Positions 18,943-27,542 of a DNA stretch of 64,000 bases are shown here, in pieces; the first letter of the stretch is position 1, and each line of letters opens with the position of its first letter. Position numbers and translations under genes: made by a program. The notes below the pieces were generated by a model. That model did not search any database. It had not been told where the DNA came from and was given only the letters and a program-made list of their open reading frames with translations. The DNA comes from Serinibacter arcticus (GTDB lineage: Bacteria > Actinomycetota > Actinomycetes > Actinomycetales > Beutenbergiaceae): positions 186,001 to 250,000 of the forward strand of contig NZ_RHPJ01000001.1 in NCBI RefSeq assembly GCF_004786095.1. The letters are read 5' to 3'.

Positions 18943-19016
18943 TCGGGATGACAGGATTCGAACCTGCGACCCTCCGCTCCCAAAGCGGATGCGCTACCAA
19001 GCTGCGCTACATCCCG
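18943..19016 (-). tRNA. tRNA-Pro (anticodon TGG)
   Basis: The minus strand folds into a full cloverleaf of 74 bases. The seven-pair acceptor stem is CGGGATG with CATCCCG, the anticodon loop is TTTGGGA and the T arm is GGTTCGAATCC. CCA is not encoded. A -10-like TAGACT lies about 38 bases upstream at 19059-19054. Confidence 0.95.
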
Positions 19017-19127
19017 GTGCCGCGGCAGCGCGGACGCGGCGACGACCTGCGTGAGTCTAGGACACGGCGAGCGGCGGCCGGAGTCCCGCTACACTCGTTC
19101 CCGGCGCGGACCCTCACGGGCCTCCTC

Positions 19128-19198
19128 GCGGATGTAGCTCAATGGTAGAGCCTCTGCCTTCCAAGCAGATGGTGCGGGTTCGATTCCCGTCATCCGCT
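19128..19198 (+). tRNA. tRNA-Gly (anticodon TCC)
   Basis: A 71-base cloverleaf with acceptor stem GCGGATG and CATCCGC, anticodon loop CTTCCAA, and T arm GGTTCGATTCC. CCA is not encoded. A -10-like TACACT is at 19090-19095. The 110 bases between the two divergent tRNAs hold only their promoters. Confidence 0.96.
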
Positions 19199-19219
19199 CT
19201 CTCCGGCGGCGACAGCAGG

Positions 19220-19225
19220 TATGTT
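19220..19225 (+). promoter_or_regulatory. -10-like hexamer before the cysteine leader ORF
   Basis: TATGTT here would start transcription near 19232, giving a short leader before the polycysteine ORF at 19267. No good -35 element is seen. Confidence 0.35.
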
Positions 19226-19266
19226 GTCCCCGCAACCACTTCCGGGTCGGGACGAGAGGACGAGCG

Positions 19267-19326
19267 ATGATCCACGCCGTCTCCGTTCCGGCCCTTCGCC
19301 GTTGCTGCCCCACCTGCTGTCTGTAG
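19267..19326 (+). CDS. Polycysteine leader peptide upstream of cysK
   Basis: A 19-codon ORF with a good ribosome site (GAGAGGA, seven bases before ATG) encodes [19 protein letters not shown] and a TAG stop. Four of the last seven residues are cysteine, and the cysteine codons come just before the stop. It ends 143 bases before cysK. Polycysteine leader ORFs acting as cysteine-responsive attenuators are known in mycobacteria. By analogy, ribosome stalling when Cys-tRNA is low would raise cysK-cysE expression. That function is inference; the ORF and its composition are seen directly. Confidence 0.7.
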   Translation: MIHAVSVPALRRCCPTCCL

Positions 19327-19354
19327 AGCTCACCGGCTCCAGCCACCCCCAGGC

Positions 19355-19415
19355 GGCCAGGCCCGTGCGCTCGCACCCACCGGTAGCCACGCGGACGCCG
19401 CACCGTGGGCCTGCC
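19355..19415 (+). promoter_or_regulatory. Alternative RNA hairpins between leader ORF and cysK
   Basis: GTGCG at 19365-19369 can pair locally with CGCAC at 19372-19376. It can instead join a longer stem in which 19355-19369 pairs with 19399-19415 (GGC, AGGCCC and GTGCG with CGCAC, GGGCCT and GCC; one- and three-base bulges). The two structures exclude each other, as expected for an attenuator. No run of U residues is present. Confidence 0.4.
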
Positions 19416-19469
19416 TCTGCACCGTCCTGCACCGCGGCACCACCACACCCCACCAGTGAGGATCCAGCC

Positions 19470-20405
19470 ATGGCACGCATCTACGACGACGTCACGCAGC
19501 TCGTCGGCAACACGCCCCTCGTCCGCCTCAACCGTCTGACGGAGGGCGCCGTCGCGACCGTCCTCGGCAAGCTCGAGTTCTACAACCCGGCGAACTCGGT
19601 CAAGGACCGCATCGGCGTGGCGATCATCGACGCAGCCGTCGCCTCGGGCGAGCTCAAGCCGGGCGGCACCATCGTCGAGGGCACGAGCGGCAACACCGGT
19701 ATCGCGCTCGCGTTCGTCGGCGCGGCCCGCGGCTACAAGGTCGTCCTGACGATGCCGGAGTCCATGAGCAAGGAGCGACGCGCGCTGCTGCGTGCCTACG
19801 GCGCCGAGCTCGTGCTGACCCCCGCGTCCGAGGGCATGAAGGGTGCGGTCAACCGCGCCAACGAGATCGCCGCCGAGCGCGAGGGCGCCGTCCTGGCCCG
19901 CCAGTTCGCCAACGAGGCCAACCCGGCCATCCACCGCGCCACCACGGCCGAGGAGGTCTGGAACGACACCGACGGCGAGGTCGACATCGTCGTGGCCGGC
20001 ATCGGCACCGGCGGCACGATCACGGGGATCGGCCAGGTGCTCAAGGAGCGCAAGCCGAGCATCCAGATCATCGCCGTCGAGCCCGAGGAGTCCCCCATCC
20101 TCAACGGCGGCGCCCCCGGCCCGCACAAGATCCAGGGCATCGGCGCCAACTTCGTGCCGGAGATCCTGGACACGTCCGTCTACGACGAGGTCATCGACGT
20201 CAACGCCGAGACCGCGGTCAGGGTCGCGCGCCGCGCCGCCGCCGAGGAGGGTCTGCTCGTGGGCATCTCCTCCGGTGCCGCCATCGACGCCGCCGTCCAG
20301 GTCGCCAAGCGTCCCGAGAACGCGGGCAAGACGATCGTCGTGATCATCCCGTCCTTCGGCGAGCGCTACCTGTCCACGATCCTCTACGCCGACCTGCTCG
20401 ACTGA
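19470..20405 (+). CDS. cysK: Cysteine synthase (O-acetylserine sulfhydrylase)
   Basis: A 311-residue PLP enzyme that makes cysteine from O-acetylserine and sulphide. The PLP lysine is in [11 protein letters not shown], the substrate loop is [12 protein letters not shown], the phosphate-binding glycines are in [15 protein letters not shown], and SSGAAIDAA follows. The start [21 protein letters not shown] at 19470 has GAGG eight bases upstream. It is followed after 41 bases by cysE, so the two steps from serine form one operon, preceded by the polycysteine leader. Confidence 0.96.
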   Translation: MARIYDDVTQLVGNTPLVRLNRLTEGAVATVLGKLEFYNPANSVKDRIGVAIIDAAVASGELKPGGTIVEGTSGNTGIALAFVGAARGYKVVLTMPESMSKERRALLRAYGAELVLTPASEGMKGAVNRANEIAAEREGAVLARQFANEANPAIHRATTAEEVWNDTDGEVDIVVAGIGTGGTITGIGQVLKERKPSIQIIAVEPEESPILNGGAPGPHKIQGIGANFVPEILDTSVYDEVIDVNAETAVRVARRAAAEEGLLVGISSGAAIDAAVQVAKRPENAGKTIVVIIPSFGERYLSTILYADLLD

Positions 20406-20446
20406 GCACGACAGCACCGACGAGAGCCACGGAACTGACGCCCGCG

Positions 20447-21049
20447 ATGCCCTCGAGCCTGCGCACCGTCCTCGCCACAGCGCGCGAGGACGTCGCCGCT
20501 GCGCGCCGCCACGACCCGGCGGCGCGCAGCGCGCTCGAGGTCGCCCTGCTCTACCCCGGGGTGCACGCCGTGTGGGCGCACCGCCTCGCGCACCGCCTCT
20601 GGACCGTCTCGCCCGTGCTGCACCCGCTCGGCCGCGCCGTCTCGCAGCTCGCGCGGTTCGCGACGGGGATCGAGATCCACCCCGGTGCGACCATCGGTCC
20701 GCGCCTCTTCATCGACCACGGCATGGGTGTGGTCATCGGCGAGACCGCGGTGCTGGGCGCCGACGTGATGCTCTACCACGGCTCCACGCTCGGTGGCCGG
20801 TCCCTGAGCCGCGGCAAGCGCCACCCCACGCTGGGCGACCGCGTCACGGTCGGCGCGGGCGCCAAGATCCTCGGCGACATCACGATCGGTGACGACGCCT
20901 CGATCGGTGCCAACGCCGTCGTCGTCAAGGACGTGCCGGCGACCGGCGTCGCCATCGGGGTCCCCGCGGTGGTCCGCATCCCCACGGTCGCTCCGCGCGA
21001 CCGCCTCCCCGTCGAGGACCCGAGCGAGCTCATCGAGTACATGATCTGA
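20447..21049 (+). CDS. cysE: Serine O-acetyltransferase
   Basis: A 200-residue left-handed beta-helix acetyltransferase producing O-acetylserine for CysK. The catalytic [12 protein letters not shown] motif and the hexapeptide repeats (GITIGD-like, here [17 protein letters not shown]) are clear. It is the short form common in Gram-positives. The C-terminus ends SELIEYMI; a terminal Ile is the feature by which CysE binds into the CysK active site in the cysteine synthase complex. It is convergent with the GyrI-like gene, 19 bases away. Confidence 0.94.
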   Translation: MPSSLRTVLATAREDVAAARRHDPAARSALEVALLYPGVHAVWAHRLAHRLWTVSPVLHPLGRAVSQLARFATGIEIHPGATIGPRLFIDHGMGVVIGETAVLGADVMLYHGSTLGGRSLSRGKRHPTLGDRVTVGAGAKILGDITIGDDASIGANAVVVKDVPATGVAIGVPAVVRIPTVAPRDRLPVEDPSELIEYMI

Positions 21050-21068
21050 GCGGGTTCGCGCCGGCGAC

Positions 21069-21587
21069 TCACACGACGTCGTCGAGCACCACCGGCACCA
21101 GCAGATCGGTCCGCATCGTCGCGGGGTCGGACTCGGGCGTCGGTTGCGACACGTACACCTCGACCCACGCGCCCCGCGGCTGTGCGCCCCCCTCGGTGAC
21201 GCCGGCGAGCAGGCGCTCCCACGCGTCGGAGAGACCGTCGTAGGACCCGACGTGCGAGACGGCCGCGTACGCGCCGCCCGGCAGGTGATGGCCGACGATC
21301 TCGGCCCCGTCCCTCTCGAGCGCCGCGTCCGGGGCCTGAGCCACGGGGAAGCCGACGGCGAGGTCGACGACGTCGGCGGGATCGCCGTCGTAGATCGCGA
21401 CCGCCGGCCCCGTGGGCCGGACGTCGCCGGCGGCGACCGCCGCACCGATCACGCGGAAGCTGCGGTCGAACAGGTTGCGCAGGTCGCCCTGGCGTGCGCC
21501 CGTGTGCCGCACGACGGCGAGCGGGACGTCCTCGAGCGTCACCCAGTCCACGGCGGTGCGGGGCTCGGTCGGGAGGGGAAGGGACAT
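21069..21587 (-). CDS. GyrI-like / effector-binding domain protein
   Basis: A 172-residue protein whose pattern (ledVPLAVVRHTGARQGDLRNLFD, ahLPGGAYAAVSHVGSYDGLSDAW and a PESDP region near the end) matches the GyrI/AraC-effector-binding fold, which binds small hydrophobic ligands. No DNA-binding domain is attached. ATG at 21587 has GAGGAG upstream; the longer open frame overlaps the glycosylase gene and is rejected. It may be a stand-alone ligand or toxin binder. It follows the glycosylase gene by 47 bases. Confidence 0.7.
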   Translation of the reverse strand: MSLPLPTEPRTAVDWVTLEDVPLAVVRHTGARQGDLRNLFDRSFRVIGAAVAAGDVRPTGPAVAIYDGDPADVVDLAVGFPVAQAPDAALERDGAEIVGHHLPGGAYAAVSHVGSYDGLSDAWERLLAGVTEGGAQPRGAWVEVYVSQPTPESDPATMRTDLLVPVVLDDVV

Positions 21588-21634
21588 CGTCGGCTCCTCG
21601 TCATCGGGTCGGCTGCGCGGGTGGGAGAGGGTGG

Positions 21635-22582
21635 TCAGCGCATCCGTTGGCAGCGGGGGCACCAGTAGACCTTGCGACCCGTCAGGTCCGCCACCTGCAC
21701 GCGCGTGCCGCACCGCAGGCACGGTGTGCCGTCGCGGTGGTAGACGTACCAGGCGTCGCGCGCGGACTGCCGGTCCTCGACCTCGGTGGTGACGATCCGG
21801 CCGGTGCGGACGCCGTCGGCCATCGCTGCGACGGCGTCGCGCCAGATGCCGCGCAGCGTCCGGGCCGCGAGCGAGGACCCCGGCCGGTTCGGGTGCACCC
21901 GGGCGCGGTAGAGCAGCTCGGCGCGGTAGATGTTGCCGACGCCCGCGAGCACCGACTGGTCCATGAGCTGGACGCCGACGACGGTGCGGGACGCGCGCAC
22001 GGCCGCGACGAAGGCGGCCTCCCCCTCCCCGTCGGGGTCGGGGCGGAGCGGATCCGGTCCCAGCTTGGCCACGACGGCGCGGCGCGAGCCGTCGTCGAGC
22101 ACCTCGCACCGGGTGGGCCCCGCCAGGTCGGCGACGCCGTGCTCACCGACGATGCGCACCCGCACCTGACCGCGCGGGGCTGCCGGTGTCCAGCCACCCG
22201 AGCCGTCAGCGCCGTCGGCGCCCGCGGCGTCGAGCACGTCCGGGCGCACCGGCGTCTCCTCCTCCGACACCCGCACCCGCGGTGCGCCGATCGCGTGGGG
22301 TCCGGTGAACTGCGCATCGCCGGCGAAGGTCCACGCGCCGTAGAGGCCGAGGTGCACGTGCAGCCACCTCAGGTCCTCGAGGCTGGACGAGCTCGCGCCG
22401 GCGGGTCGGATGCCCAGGAACATGTGCTTGCCCCAGGCGTCGCTGACCTCGAGCGTGCCGCCGTCCAGCAGCGCCGCACCGTCGGCGAACCGGCCCTGCG
22501 GCGAGCTGACCGCGAGCCGCTGGCCGTCGAAGGCCGCCTCGAACGCGTCGGCCAGGCGGCGGACGGAGTGACCCTCAGGCAT
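21635..22582 (-). CDS. Fpg/Nei-family DNA glycosylase (Nei2-like)
   Basis: A 315-residue bifunctional glycosylase/AP lyase for oxidised bases. The catalytic N-terminus is MPEGHSVRRLA (Pro2, Glu3 after Met removal). The helix-two-turn-helix is in DQSVLAGVGNIYRAELLYRA, and the C-terminal zinc finger is CLRCGTR with WCPRCQ. It is about 40 residues longer than E. coli Nei, mainly through an Asp/Gly-rich insertion. It overlaps the upstream alkyltransferase-like gene by eight bases, forming a DNA repair pair. Confidence 0.9.
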   Translation of the reverse strand: MPEGHSVRRLADAFEAAFDGQRLAVSSPQGRFADGAALLDGGTLEVSDAWGKHMFLGIRPAGASSSSLEDLRWLHVHLGLYGAWTFAGDAQFTGPHAIGAPRVRVSEEETPVRPDVLDAAGADGADGSGGWTPAAPRGQVRVRIVGEHGVADLAGPTRCEVLDDGSRRAVVAKLGPDPLRPDPDGEGEAAFVAAVRASRTVVGVQLMDQSVLAGVGNIYRAELLYRARVHPNRPGSSLAARTLRGIWRDAVAAMADGVRTGRIVTTEVEDRQSARDAWYVYHRDGTPCLRCGTRVQVADLTGRKVYWCPRCQRMR

Positions 22583-22997
22583 GCGTGCGCTCCCGCTCGT
22601 CGATGTCGTCGTCGGCCGTGTCGTCGGCCGCCCCGTCGTCCGGCACGACCGTCCCGAGGTCGAACGTGTGCAGCGCCGCGGTCAGGTCGACCCGGCCGCC
22701 CACGAGCGGCGTTCCCTCCTCGCGCAGCAGCGCGAGCGCGCGATCACCCACCCGCTCGGCGGGCGCACCCGAGGCGGTCACGACTCGCCACCACGGGATC
22801 TCGTCCCCGCGCGTGGCCATCACCCGGCCAACGCCGCGCGCGCTCCCGCGGCCGCACCGCACGCGCGCCTCGAGCGCGATCCGCCCGTACGTGCTCACCC
22901 GGCCCGGCGGTATCTCGGCGGCCAGGTCGAGCGTGCACTCGATGAACGCGGCGACGGCCTCGGCGACGGCCGGTCCCCGCGGGCGTGGGTTGCTCAT
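22575..22997 (-). CDS. Alkyltransferase-like protein (ATL, catalytic Cys replaced by Trp)
   Basis: A 140-residue member of the MGMT/Ogt DNA-binding domain family. The helix region is IPPGRVSTYGRIAL, with an RGVGRVMA arginine-finger segment. Where alkyltransferases have PCHRV, this has IPWWRVVTASG, so it cannot take an alkyl group. Such ATL proteins bind O6-alkylguanine and pass it to nucleotide excision repair. The C-terminal 20 residues are very acidic (DDGAADDTADDDIDE). ATG at 22997 follows CATGAT by six bases. It shares an operon with the Nei2-like glycosylase. Confidence 0.88.
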   Translation of the reverse strand: MSNPRPRGPAVAEAVAAFIECTLDLAAEIPPGRVSTYGRIALEARVRCGRGSARGVGRVMATRGDEIPWWRVVTASGAPAERVGDRALALLREEGTPLVGGRVDLTAALHTFDLGTVVPDDGAADDTADDDIDERERTHA

Positions 22998-23073
22998 CCC
23001 ACCATCATGGTCGCTGCCGCCGACATCGCGGCCGACGGGACCGGCGCAGCACGACGCCGTAAGATCGATCCCC

Positions 23074-23910
23074 GTGAGCAGCACCCCTGACGTTCCCGAG
23101 CCGCCCGAGACCGCCCCGGCCGCCGGCACGGCGCACTCGTGCGAGCACTGCTCCGGCGGTGGCGAGGCCGCCCCCGACCCCGTCGAGCGGGCGCGCGAGC
23201 ACCTCGCCATCGCTCGACGCCGCGTGGCGCCGCGCCTGATCCTCGCGGTCCTCGGACTGCTCGTCGCGCTCGTGCTCGCGTCCCGTCACGACCAGCCGCT
23301 GCTGGGCGCCGGACTCACCTGGGTCGCCGCCGCGCTCGCGTGGTTGCCGGCGGCGTGGGGCGGTGTCGTGCTGGGCGCGGCGCTCGGCGCGCGACGCGGA
23401 CCGTGGGCTCGGCTCGCGCTCGGTCAGGTGCTGGCCGCGGCGCTGGCGCCCGTCCTCGCGCTGGTCATCGCGTTCGGGCTGGGCCTCGCCGACCTGCCGC
23501 TGTCCACGGCGCTCGACGACGCCGGTCCGACCCTGGTGCAGGGCGTCCCCTACGGCGTCGCCGCAGCGGCAGGCTGGTTCCTGGCGGCCGCCGCGGCCGA
23601 GACCGTCCGGCTGCGCGCGCTGGGCCGCGCCGTCGACCGCCAGGACGAGACCGGGCTCCAGGCCCGCGGCGAGTCGCACGGCCTCACGACGGCGGTGCTC
23701 CAGCGCTCCGAGCTCGTCGCCCTGGGTGTCGCGCTGGCGTTCGGCGCGGCCGTCCTGCTGCTGACCGCGCTCCCGTGGGCCGCGCTCGTGCTGGTCCCGC
23801 TCGCCGCCGTCGCGGCGGCGACGCTGGGGCTCCGTCAGGGCCGCCGCACGGCGGCCGAGGCGACCGCGACGCCCGCCTCGGCGGGCGCCGAGGCTCAGCG
23901 CGCCTCGTAG
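23074..23910 (+). CDS. Integral membrane protein, unknown function
   Basis: A 278-residue protein starting at GTG 23074, eight bases after a TAAGAT -10-like hexamer. A short N-terminal region has the cysteine pair HSCEHCSGGGE. At least six hydrophobic helices follow, for example LILAVLGLLVALVLA, then LTWVAAALAWLPAAWGGVVL and LAPVLALVIAFGLGLADL. I do not recognise a family. Its 3' end overlaps the convergent rpiB by 16 bases. Confidence 0.7.
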   Translation: MSSTPDVPEPPETAPAAGTAHSCEHCSGGGEAAPDPVERAREHLAIARRRVAPRLILAVLGLLVALVLASRHDQPLLGAGLTWVAAALAWLPAAWGGVVLGAALGARRGPWARLALGQVLAAALAPVLALVIAFGLGLADLPLSTALDDAGPTLVQGVPYGVAAAAGWFLAAAAAETVRLRALGRAVDRQDETGLQARGESHGLTTAVLQRSELVALGVALAFGAAVLLLTALPWAALVLVPLAAVAAATLGLRQGRRTAAEATATPASAGAEAQRAS

Positions 23911-24353
23911 GCCCCGACCTCGTCGATGCGGCGCTGGTGGCGCGGGTCGTTCGAGAACGGCTCGGCCACGAACGCGTCGACGAAGGACGTCGCCTCCTCC
24001 ACGGAGTGCTGGCGGGCTCCGATCGCGATCACGTTCGCGTCGTTGTGCTGGCGTCCGAGTCGCGCGGTGTCGAGGTTCCACGCGAGCGCCGCCCGCACGC
24101 CGCGGACCTTGTTGGCGGCGATCTGCTCGCCGTTGCCGCTCCCGCCGATGACGATGCCGAGGGTCCCGCCGCCCGCCTCGTTCTCCGCGACCACGGCCTC
24201 ACCCGCGGCGATGCAGAAGGAGGGGTAGTCGTCCTGCGGGTCGAACGTGGCCGCCCCGTGGTTGACGACGTCGTGGCCCGCCGCGGCGAGGTGCTCGATC
24301 AGTGCCTCCTTGAGATCGAAACCGGCGTGGTCGGAGGCGATGTGGATGCGCAT
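23895..24353 (-). CDS. rpiB: Ribose-5-phosphate isomerase B
   Basis: A 152-residue RpiB/LacAB-family isomerase interconverting ribose 5-phosphate and ribulose 5-phosphate. Typical segments are MRIHIASDHAGFDLKEAL, then GTLGIVIGGSGNGEQIAANKV and HNDANVIAIGARQH. The active site is of the mycobacterial type, with serine (GGSGNG) instead of the cysteine of E. coli RpiB. A CACGAT hexamer sits six bases before the ATG. It is downstream of the double-GNAT gene. Confidence 0.94.
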   Translation of the reverse strand: MRIHIASDHAGFDLKEALIEHLAAAGHDVVNHGAATFDPQDDYPSFCIAAGEAVVAENEAGGGTLGIVIGGSGNGEQIAANKVRGVRAALAWNLDTARLGRQHNDANVIAIGARQHSVEEATSFVDAFVAEPFSNDPRHQRRIDEVGAYEAR

Positions 24354-24365
24354 GGGGCCATCGTG

Positions 24366-25439
24366 TCAGAGGTCGCGTGCCACCGTCATCGAGCGCGACG
24401 TCGCCACGAACCCCGAACGCTCGTACAGACCCAGCGCCCCGGTCGGGCTCTCCGTGTCGACGTCCAGGACCACCCGCTCCAGGCCGGCCTCCGCCGTCGC
24501 CCGCAGCACGCCCTCGAGCAGGGCGGGGGCGATACCCCGACCGCGCGCCTCGCGCACGACGCCGAGCACACCGACGTAGGCGCTCGTGAACCCCTGGACC
24601 TCCCAGTCCTCCGGGTTGGCGTTGCACAGCGCGAACCCGAGGACGCGGCCGTCGGCGTCCACCGCGATGCGCGAGAGGTCGGCGCGGAACAGGTCGCCGC
24701 CCACGAACTGCGCCCACCGCTCCGGCTGCGTCGGCTGGCTGCCCCAGTGGTCGCGGAAGGAGTCGTTGCGGGCCAGCCGGGCGTCGTCGGCGCGATCGGG
24801 CGTGTACGTGATCACCGCGGCCTCCCGGGGCGCGGGGACCGCGACGATCTCGTGGGCGAGGTCGCGCTCCATCGAGGTGAACCACCGGTGCACGGTCATC
24901 CCGAGCCGCTGCGCGAGGGCGAGCGCCGCGGGGCTGCGCTCGTCGACGTCGATCTGGATCCGCGCGGGCAGCGCCTCGGAGCGGGTGGCGAGCACCTGCC
25001 GCGCCCGTGCCTCCTGGAACGCCAGCAGCCGGCGCCCGACGCCCCGGCCGCGCGCCGCCGGGACGACGCCGCCGGTCAGGTACACCTGCACGCGGGTGGC
25101 GCGTCCGGGCGAGAGGTCGACGAGACCCCACGCGAGCACGTCGCCGTCGGAGCCCAGCCCGAGGACGCTGTCGCACGCCAGGTCGAGGTGACTGCTCTCC
25201 AGCTCGTCGCGCACGTCCTCGAGGGGCGTCGTCCAGTCGGGGTGGTCGACGGCGTCCATCGTCTTCTGCGCCCGGGTGATCGCCTCGGCGTCGGCGAGGG
25301 TCGCGGGGCGCCAGAGCGCGACGTCGGGGTGGTCGAGCGGGGGCAGCTCGGGAGCCTCGACACGGGCACTCACGGGGCCGGTCACGGGTGCGGTCACAGG
25401 TGCGGTCGCGGGCTCGGCCGCTGACGGGGGAACGGTCAT
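24366..25439 (-). CDS. Tandem GNAT acetyltransferase
   Basis: A 357-residue protein with two GNAT domains. The first (about residues 40-190) has the acetyl-CoA loop VVPAARGRGVGRRLLAFQEA. The second (about 205-357) has VLGVVREARGRGIAPALLEGVL and ends LGLYERSGFVATS. The layout resembles mycothiol synthase MshD, but I cannot assign it. The N-terminus has a small repeat (APVTAPVTGPV) from a 12-base tandem DNA repeat near 25382-25415. The ATG at 25439 follows CACGAT by six bases. Confidence 0.82.
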   Translation of the reverse strand: MTVPPSAAEPATAPVTAPVTGPVSARVEAPELPPLDHPDVALWRPATLADAEAITRAQKTMDAVDHPDWTTPLEDVRDELESSHLDLACDSVLGLGSDGDVLAWGLVDLSPGRATRVQVYLTGGVVPAARGRGVGRRLLAFQEARARQVLATRSEALPARIQIDVDERSPAALALAQRLGMTVHRWFTSMERDLAHEIVAVPAPREAAVITYTPDRADDARLARNDSFRDHWGSQPTQPERWAQFVGGDLFRADLSRIAVDADGRVLGFALCNANPEDWEVQGFTSAYVGVLGVVREARGRGIAPALLEGVLRATAEAGLERVVLDVDTESPTGALGLYERSGFVATSRSMTVARDL

Positions 25440-25528
25440 GCACCCATCGTGGAGCGTCGCCGGCCGCGGACGCCAGCCGATAACCGTGGTTCCGCACCGC
25501 CGCACGCAACGGACGTAGCATCGGACGG

Positions 25529-27535
25529 GTGACCTCGACCCAGACGCCTCCGCCCAGCCCCGACGACCTGAGGGAGGGCGGCGACCCCGCCATCAGGCCG
25601 CAGGACGACCTGTTCCGCCACGTGAACGGCACCTGGTTGCGCGAGCACGTCATCCCCGCCGACCGGGCGCGCGACGGCGAGTTCCACCGCCTGCGCGACG
25701 AGTCCGAGGAGCACGTCCGCGACATCATCACCGGGGCCGTCCAGGACCCGACCTCCGGCCCCGTTCCCGAGGAGACCGCCAAGGTCGCCACGCTGTACCA
25801 GGCCTTCATGGACGAGGCCGCGATCGACGCCGCCGGCCTGACCCCGCTGACCGCCGACCTCGACGTCGTGGCGTCCGTGACCGACCGGTCGACGCTCGCG
25901 CGAGCGATGGGGACGCTGCAGCGCACGGGTGTCGGCGGCGCCGTCGCGCTGTACGTGGACACCGACTCCGACGACCCCGACTCCTACGCGCTGCACCTGG
26001 CGCAGTCCGGGCTCGGGCTGCCTGACGAGGCCTACTACAGCGACGAGCAGCACGCCGAGACGCTCGCCGCGTACGAGGCGCACGTCGCGCGCCAGCTCGC
26101 CCTGACCACCGGGGTCGGTGCGGACGACGCCGCCGCGCGCGCCGCCGTCGTCGTGGCGGTGGAGACGCGGCTCGCGGCCGGTCACTGGGACCGGGTCCGC
26201 GACCGGGACGCCGTCGCCACCCACAACCCCACCACGCGCGACGAGCTCGCCGCGCTGCTGTCCGGCTTCGACCTGGACGCGTGGCTGGCTGCGCTGGAGA
26301 TCACGCCGGCGATGCTGGAGCGGGTCGACGTGCGCGAGCCCAGCTTCCTGCGCGATCTCGCGCGGGCGTGGGTCGAGATCGACCTCGAGGACTGGCGCAC
26401 CTGGCTCACGTGGCGCATCGTGCGCTCGCGAGCGCCGTACCTGCCCGAGGCGGTCGTCGCCGAGAACTTCGACTTCTACGGCCGCACGCTGACCGGCGCG
26501 CAGGAGATGCGCGAGCGGTGGAAGCGCGGCGTCGGGCTGGTCGAGGGCGCCCTCGGTGACGCCCTGGCGCGCCTGTACGTGCAGCAGCACTTCCCGCCGG
26601 ACAACAAGGCGCGCATGGACGTCCTCGTGGCGAACCTCGTCGAGGCCTACCGTCGATCGATCACCGATCTGGAGTGGATGAGCCCCGCCACGCGCGAGCG
26701 CGCGCTGGAGAAGCTGGCGGCGTTCACGCCCAAGATCGGCTACCCCGTGCGGTGGCGCGACTACTCCACCCTGACGATCACGAGCGACGTCGTCGCGAGC
26801 GTCCGGGTCACCAGCGCGCACGAGACGGACCGCGAGCTCGCGAAGCTCGGCGGTCCCGTCGACCGCGACGAGTGGTTCATGACCCCGCAGACGGTCAACG
26901 CGTACTACAACCCCGGGATGAACGAGATCGTCTTCCCCGCCGCGATCCTGCAGGCGCCGTTCTTCGATGCCGACGCCCCCGACGCCTCCAACTACGGCGG
27001 GATCGGCGCGGTCATCGGCCACGAGATCGGTCACGGCTTCGACGACCAGGGCAGCCGCTACGACGGCGCCGGCCGACTCAGCGACTGGTGGACCGAGCAG
27101 GACCGGACCGAGTTCGAGAAGCGGACCGCCGCCCTGATCGCGCAGTACGACGCGCTCTCCCCCGCTCAGCTGAACGGCTCCCACCACGTCAACGGCGGTC
27201 TCACGATCGGCGAAAACATCGGCGACCTGGGCGGTCTCAGCATCGCGATCAAGGCCTACCGCATCGCCCTCGCAGCAGCGGCGCCCGGCGGTCTCGTCGA
27301 CCCCGACACCGAGCGCGAGGGGCTGCGCGACCTGTTCCACTCGTGGGGGCTGATCTGGCGCACCAAGGCGCGCGACGCCGAGGTCGTCCGTCTGCTCTCG
27401 ATCGACCCGCACTCGCCCGAGGAGTTCCGGGCGAACGCCGTGGTGCGCAACGTCGACGAGTTCGCCGAGGTGTTCGCGACGAAGCCCGGGGACGCGCTGT
27501 GGCTCGACCCGGCCGAGCGCGTGCGCATCTGGTAG
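25529..27535 (+). CDS. M13-family zinc metallopeptidase (PepO/neprilysin type)
   Basis: A 668-residue oligopeptidase. The zinc site is GAVIGHEIGHGFDDQGSR (HExxH), with the third ligand in GENIGDLGG. The substrate-binding NAYYNPGMNEIVFPAAILQ motif precedes it, and the C-terminal domain has LFHSWGLIWRTK. No signal peptide or membrane anchor is visible, so it is probably cytoplasmic. The GTG start follows a TAGCAT hexamer by seven bases. It is divergent from the tandem GNAT gene across 89 bases. Confidence 0.93.
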   Translation: MTSTQTPPPSPDDLREGGDPAIRPQDDLFRHVNGTWLREHVIPADRARDGEFHRLRDESEEHVRDIITGAVQDPTSGPVPEETAKVATLYQAFMDEAAIDAAGLTPLTADLDVVASVTDRSTLARAMGTLQRTGVGGAVALYVDTDSDDPDSYALHLAQSGLGLPDEAYYSDEQHAETLAAYEAHVARQLALTTGVGADDAAARAAVVVAVETRLAAGHWDRVRDRDAVATHNPTTRDELAALLSGFDLDAWLAALEITPAMLERVDVREPSFLRDLARAWVEIDLEDWRTWLTWRIVRSRAPYLPEAVVAENFDFYGRTLTGAQEMRERWKRGVGLVEGALGDALARLYVQQHFPPDNKARMDVLVANLVEAYRRSITDLEWMSPATRERALEKLAAFTPKIGYPVRWRDYSTLTITSDVVASVRVTSAHETDRELAKLGGPVDRDEWFMTPQTVNAYYNPGMNEIVFPAAILQAPFFDADAPDASNYGGIGAVIGHEIGHGFDDQGSRYDGAGRLSDWWTEQDRTEFEKRTAALIAQYDALSPAQLNGSHHVNGGLTIGENIGDLGGLSIAIKAYRIALAAAAPGGLVDPDTEREGLRDLFHSWGLIWRTKARDAEVVRLLSIDPHSPEEFRANAVVRNVDEFAEVFATKPGDALWLDPAERVRIW

Positions 27536-27542
27536 GTCGGGC

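Noticed and set aside
19199-19469. A riboswitch (for example SAM-type) before cysK
   Set aside because: No conserved riboswitch core was recognised; the polycysteine ORF explains the leader better.
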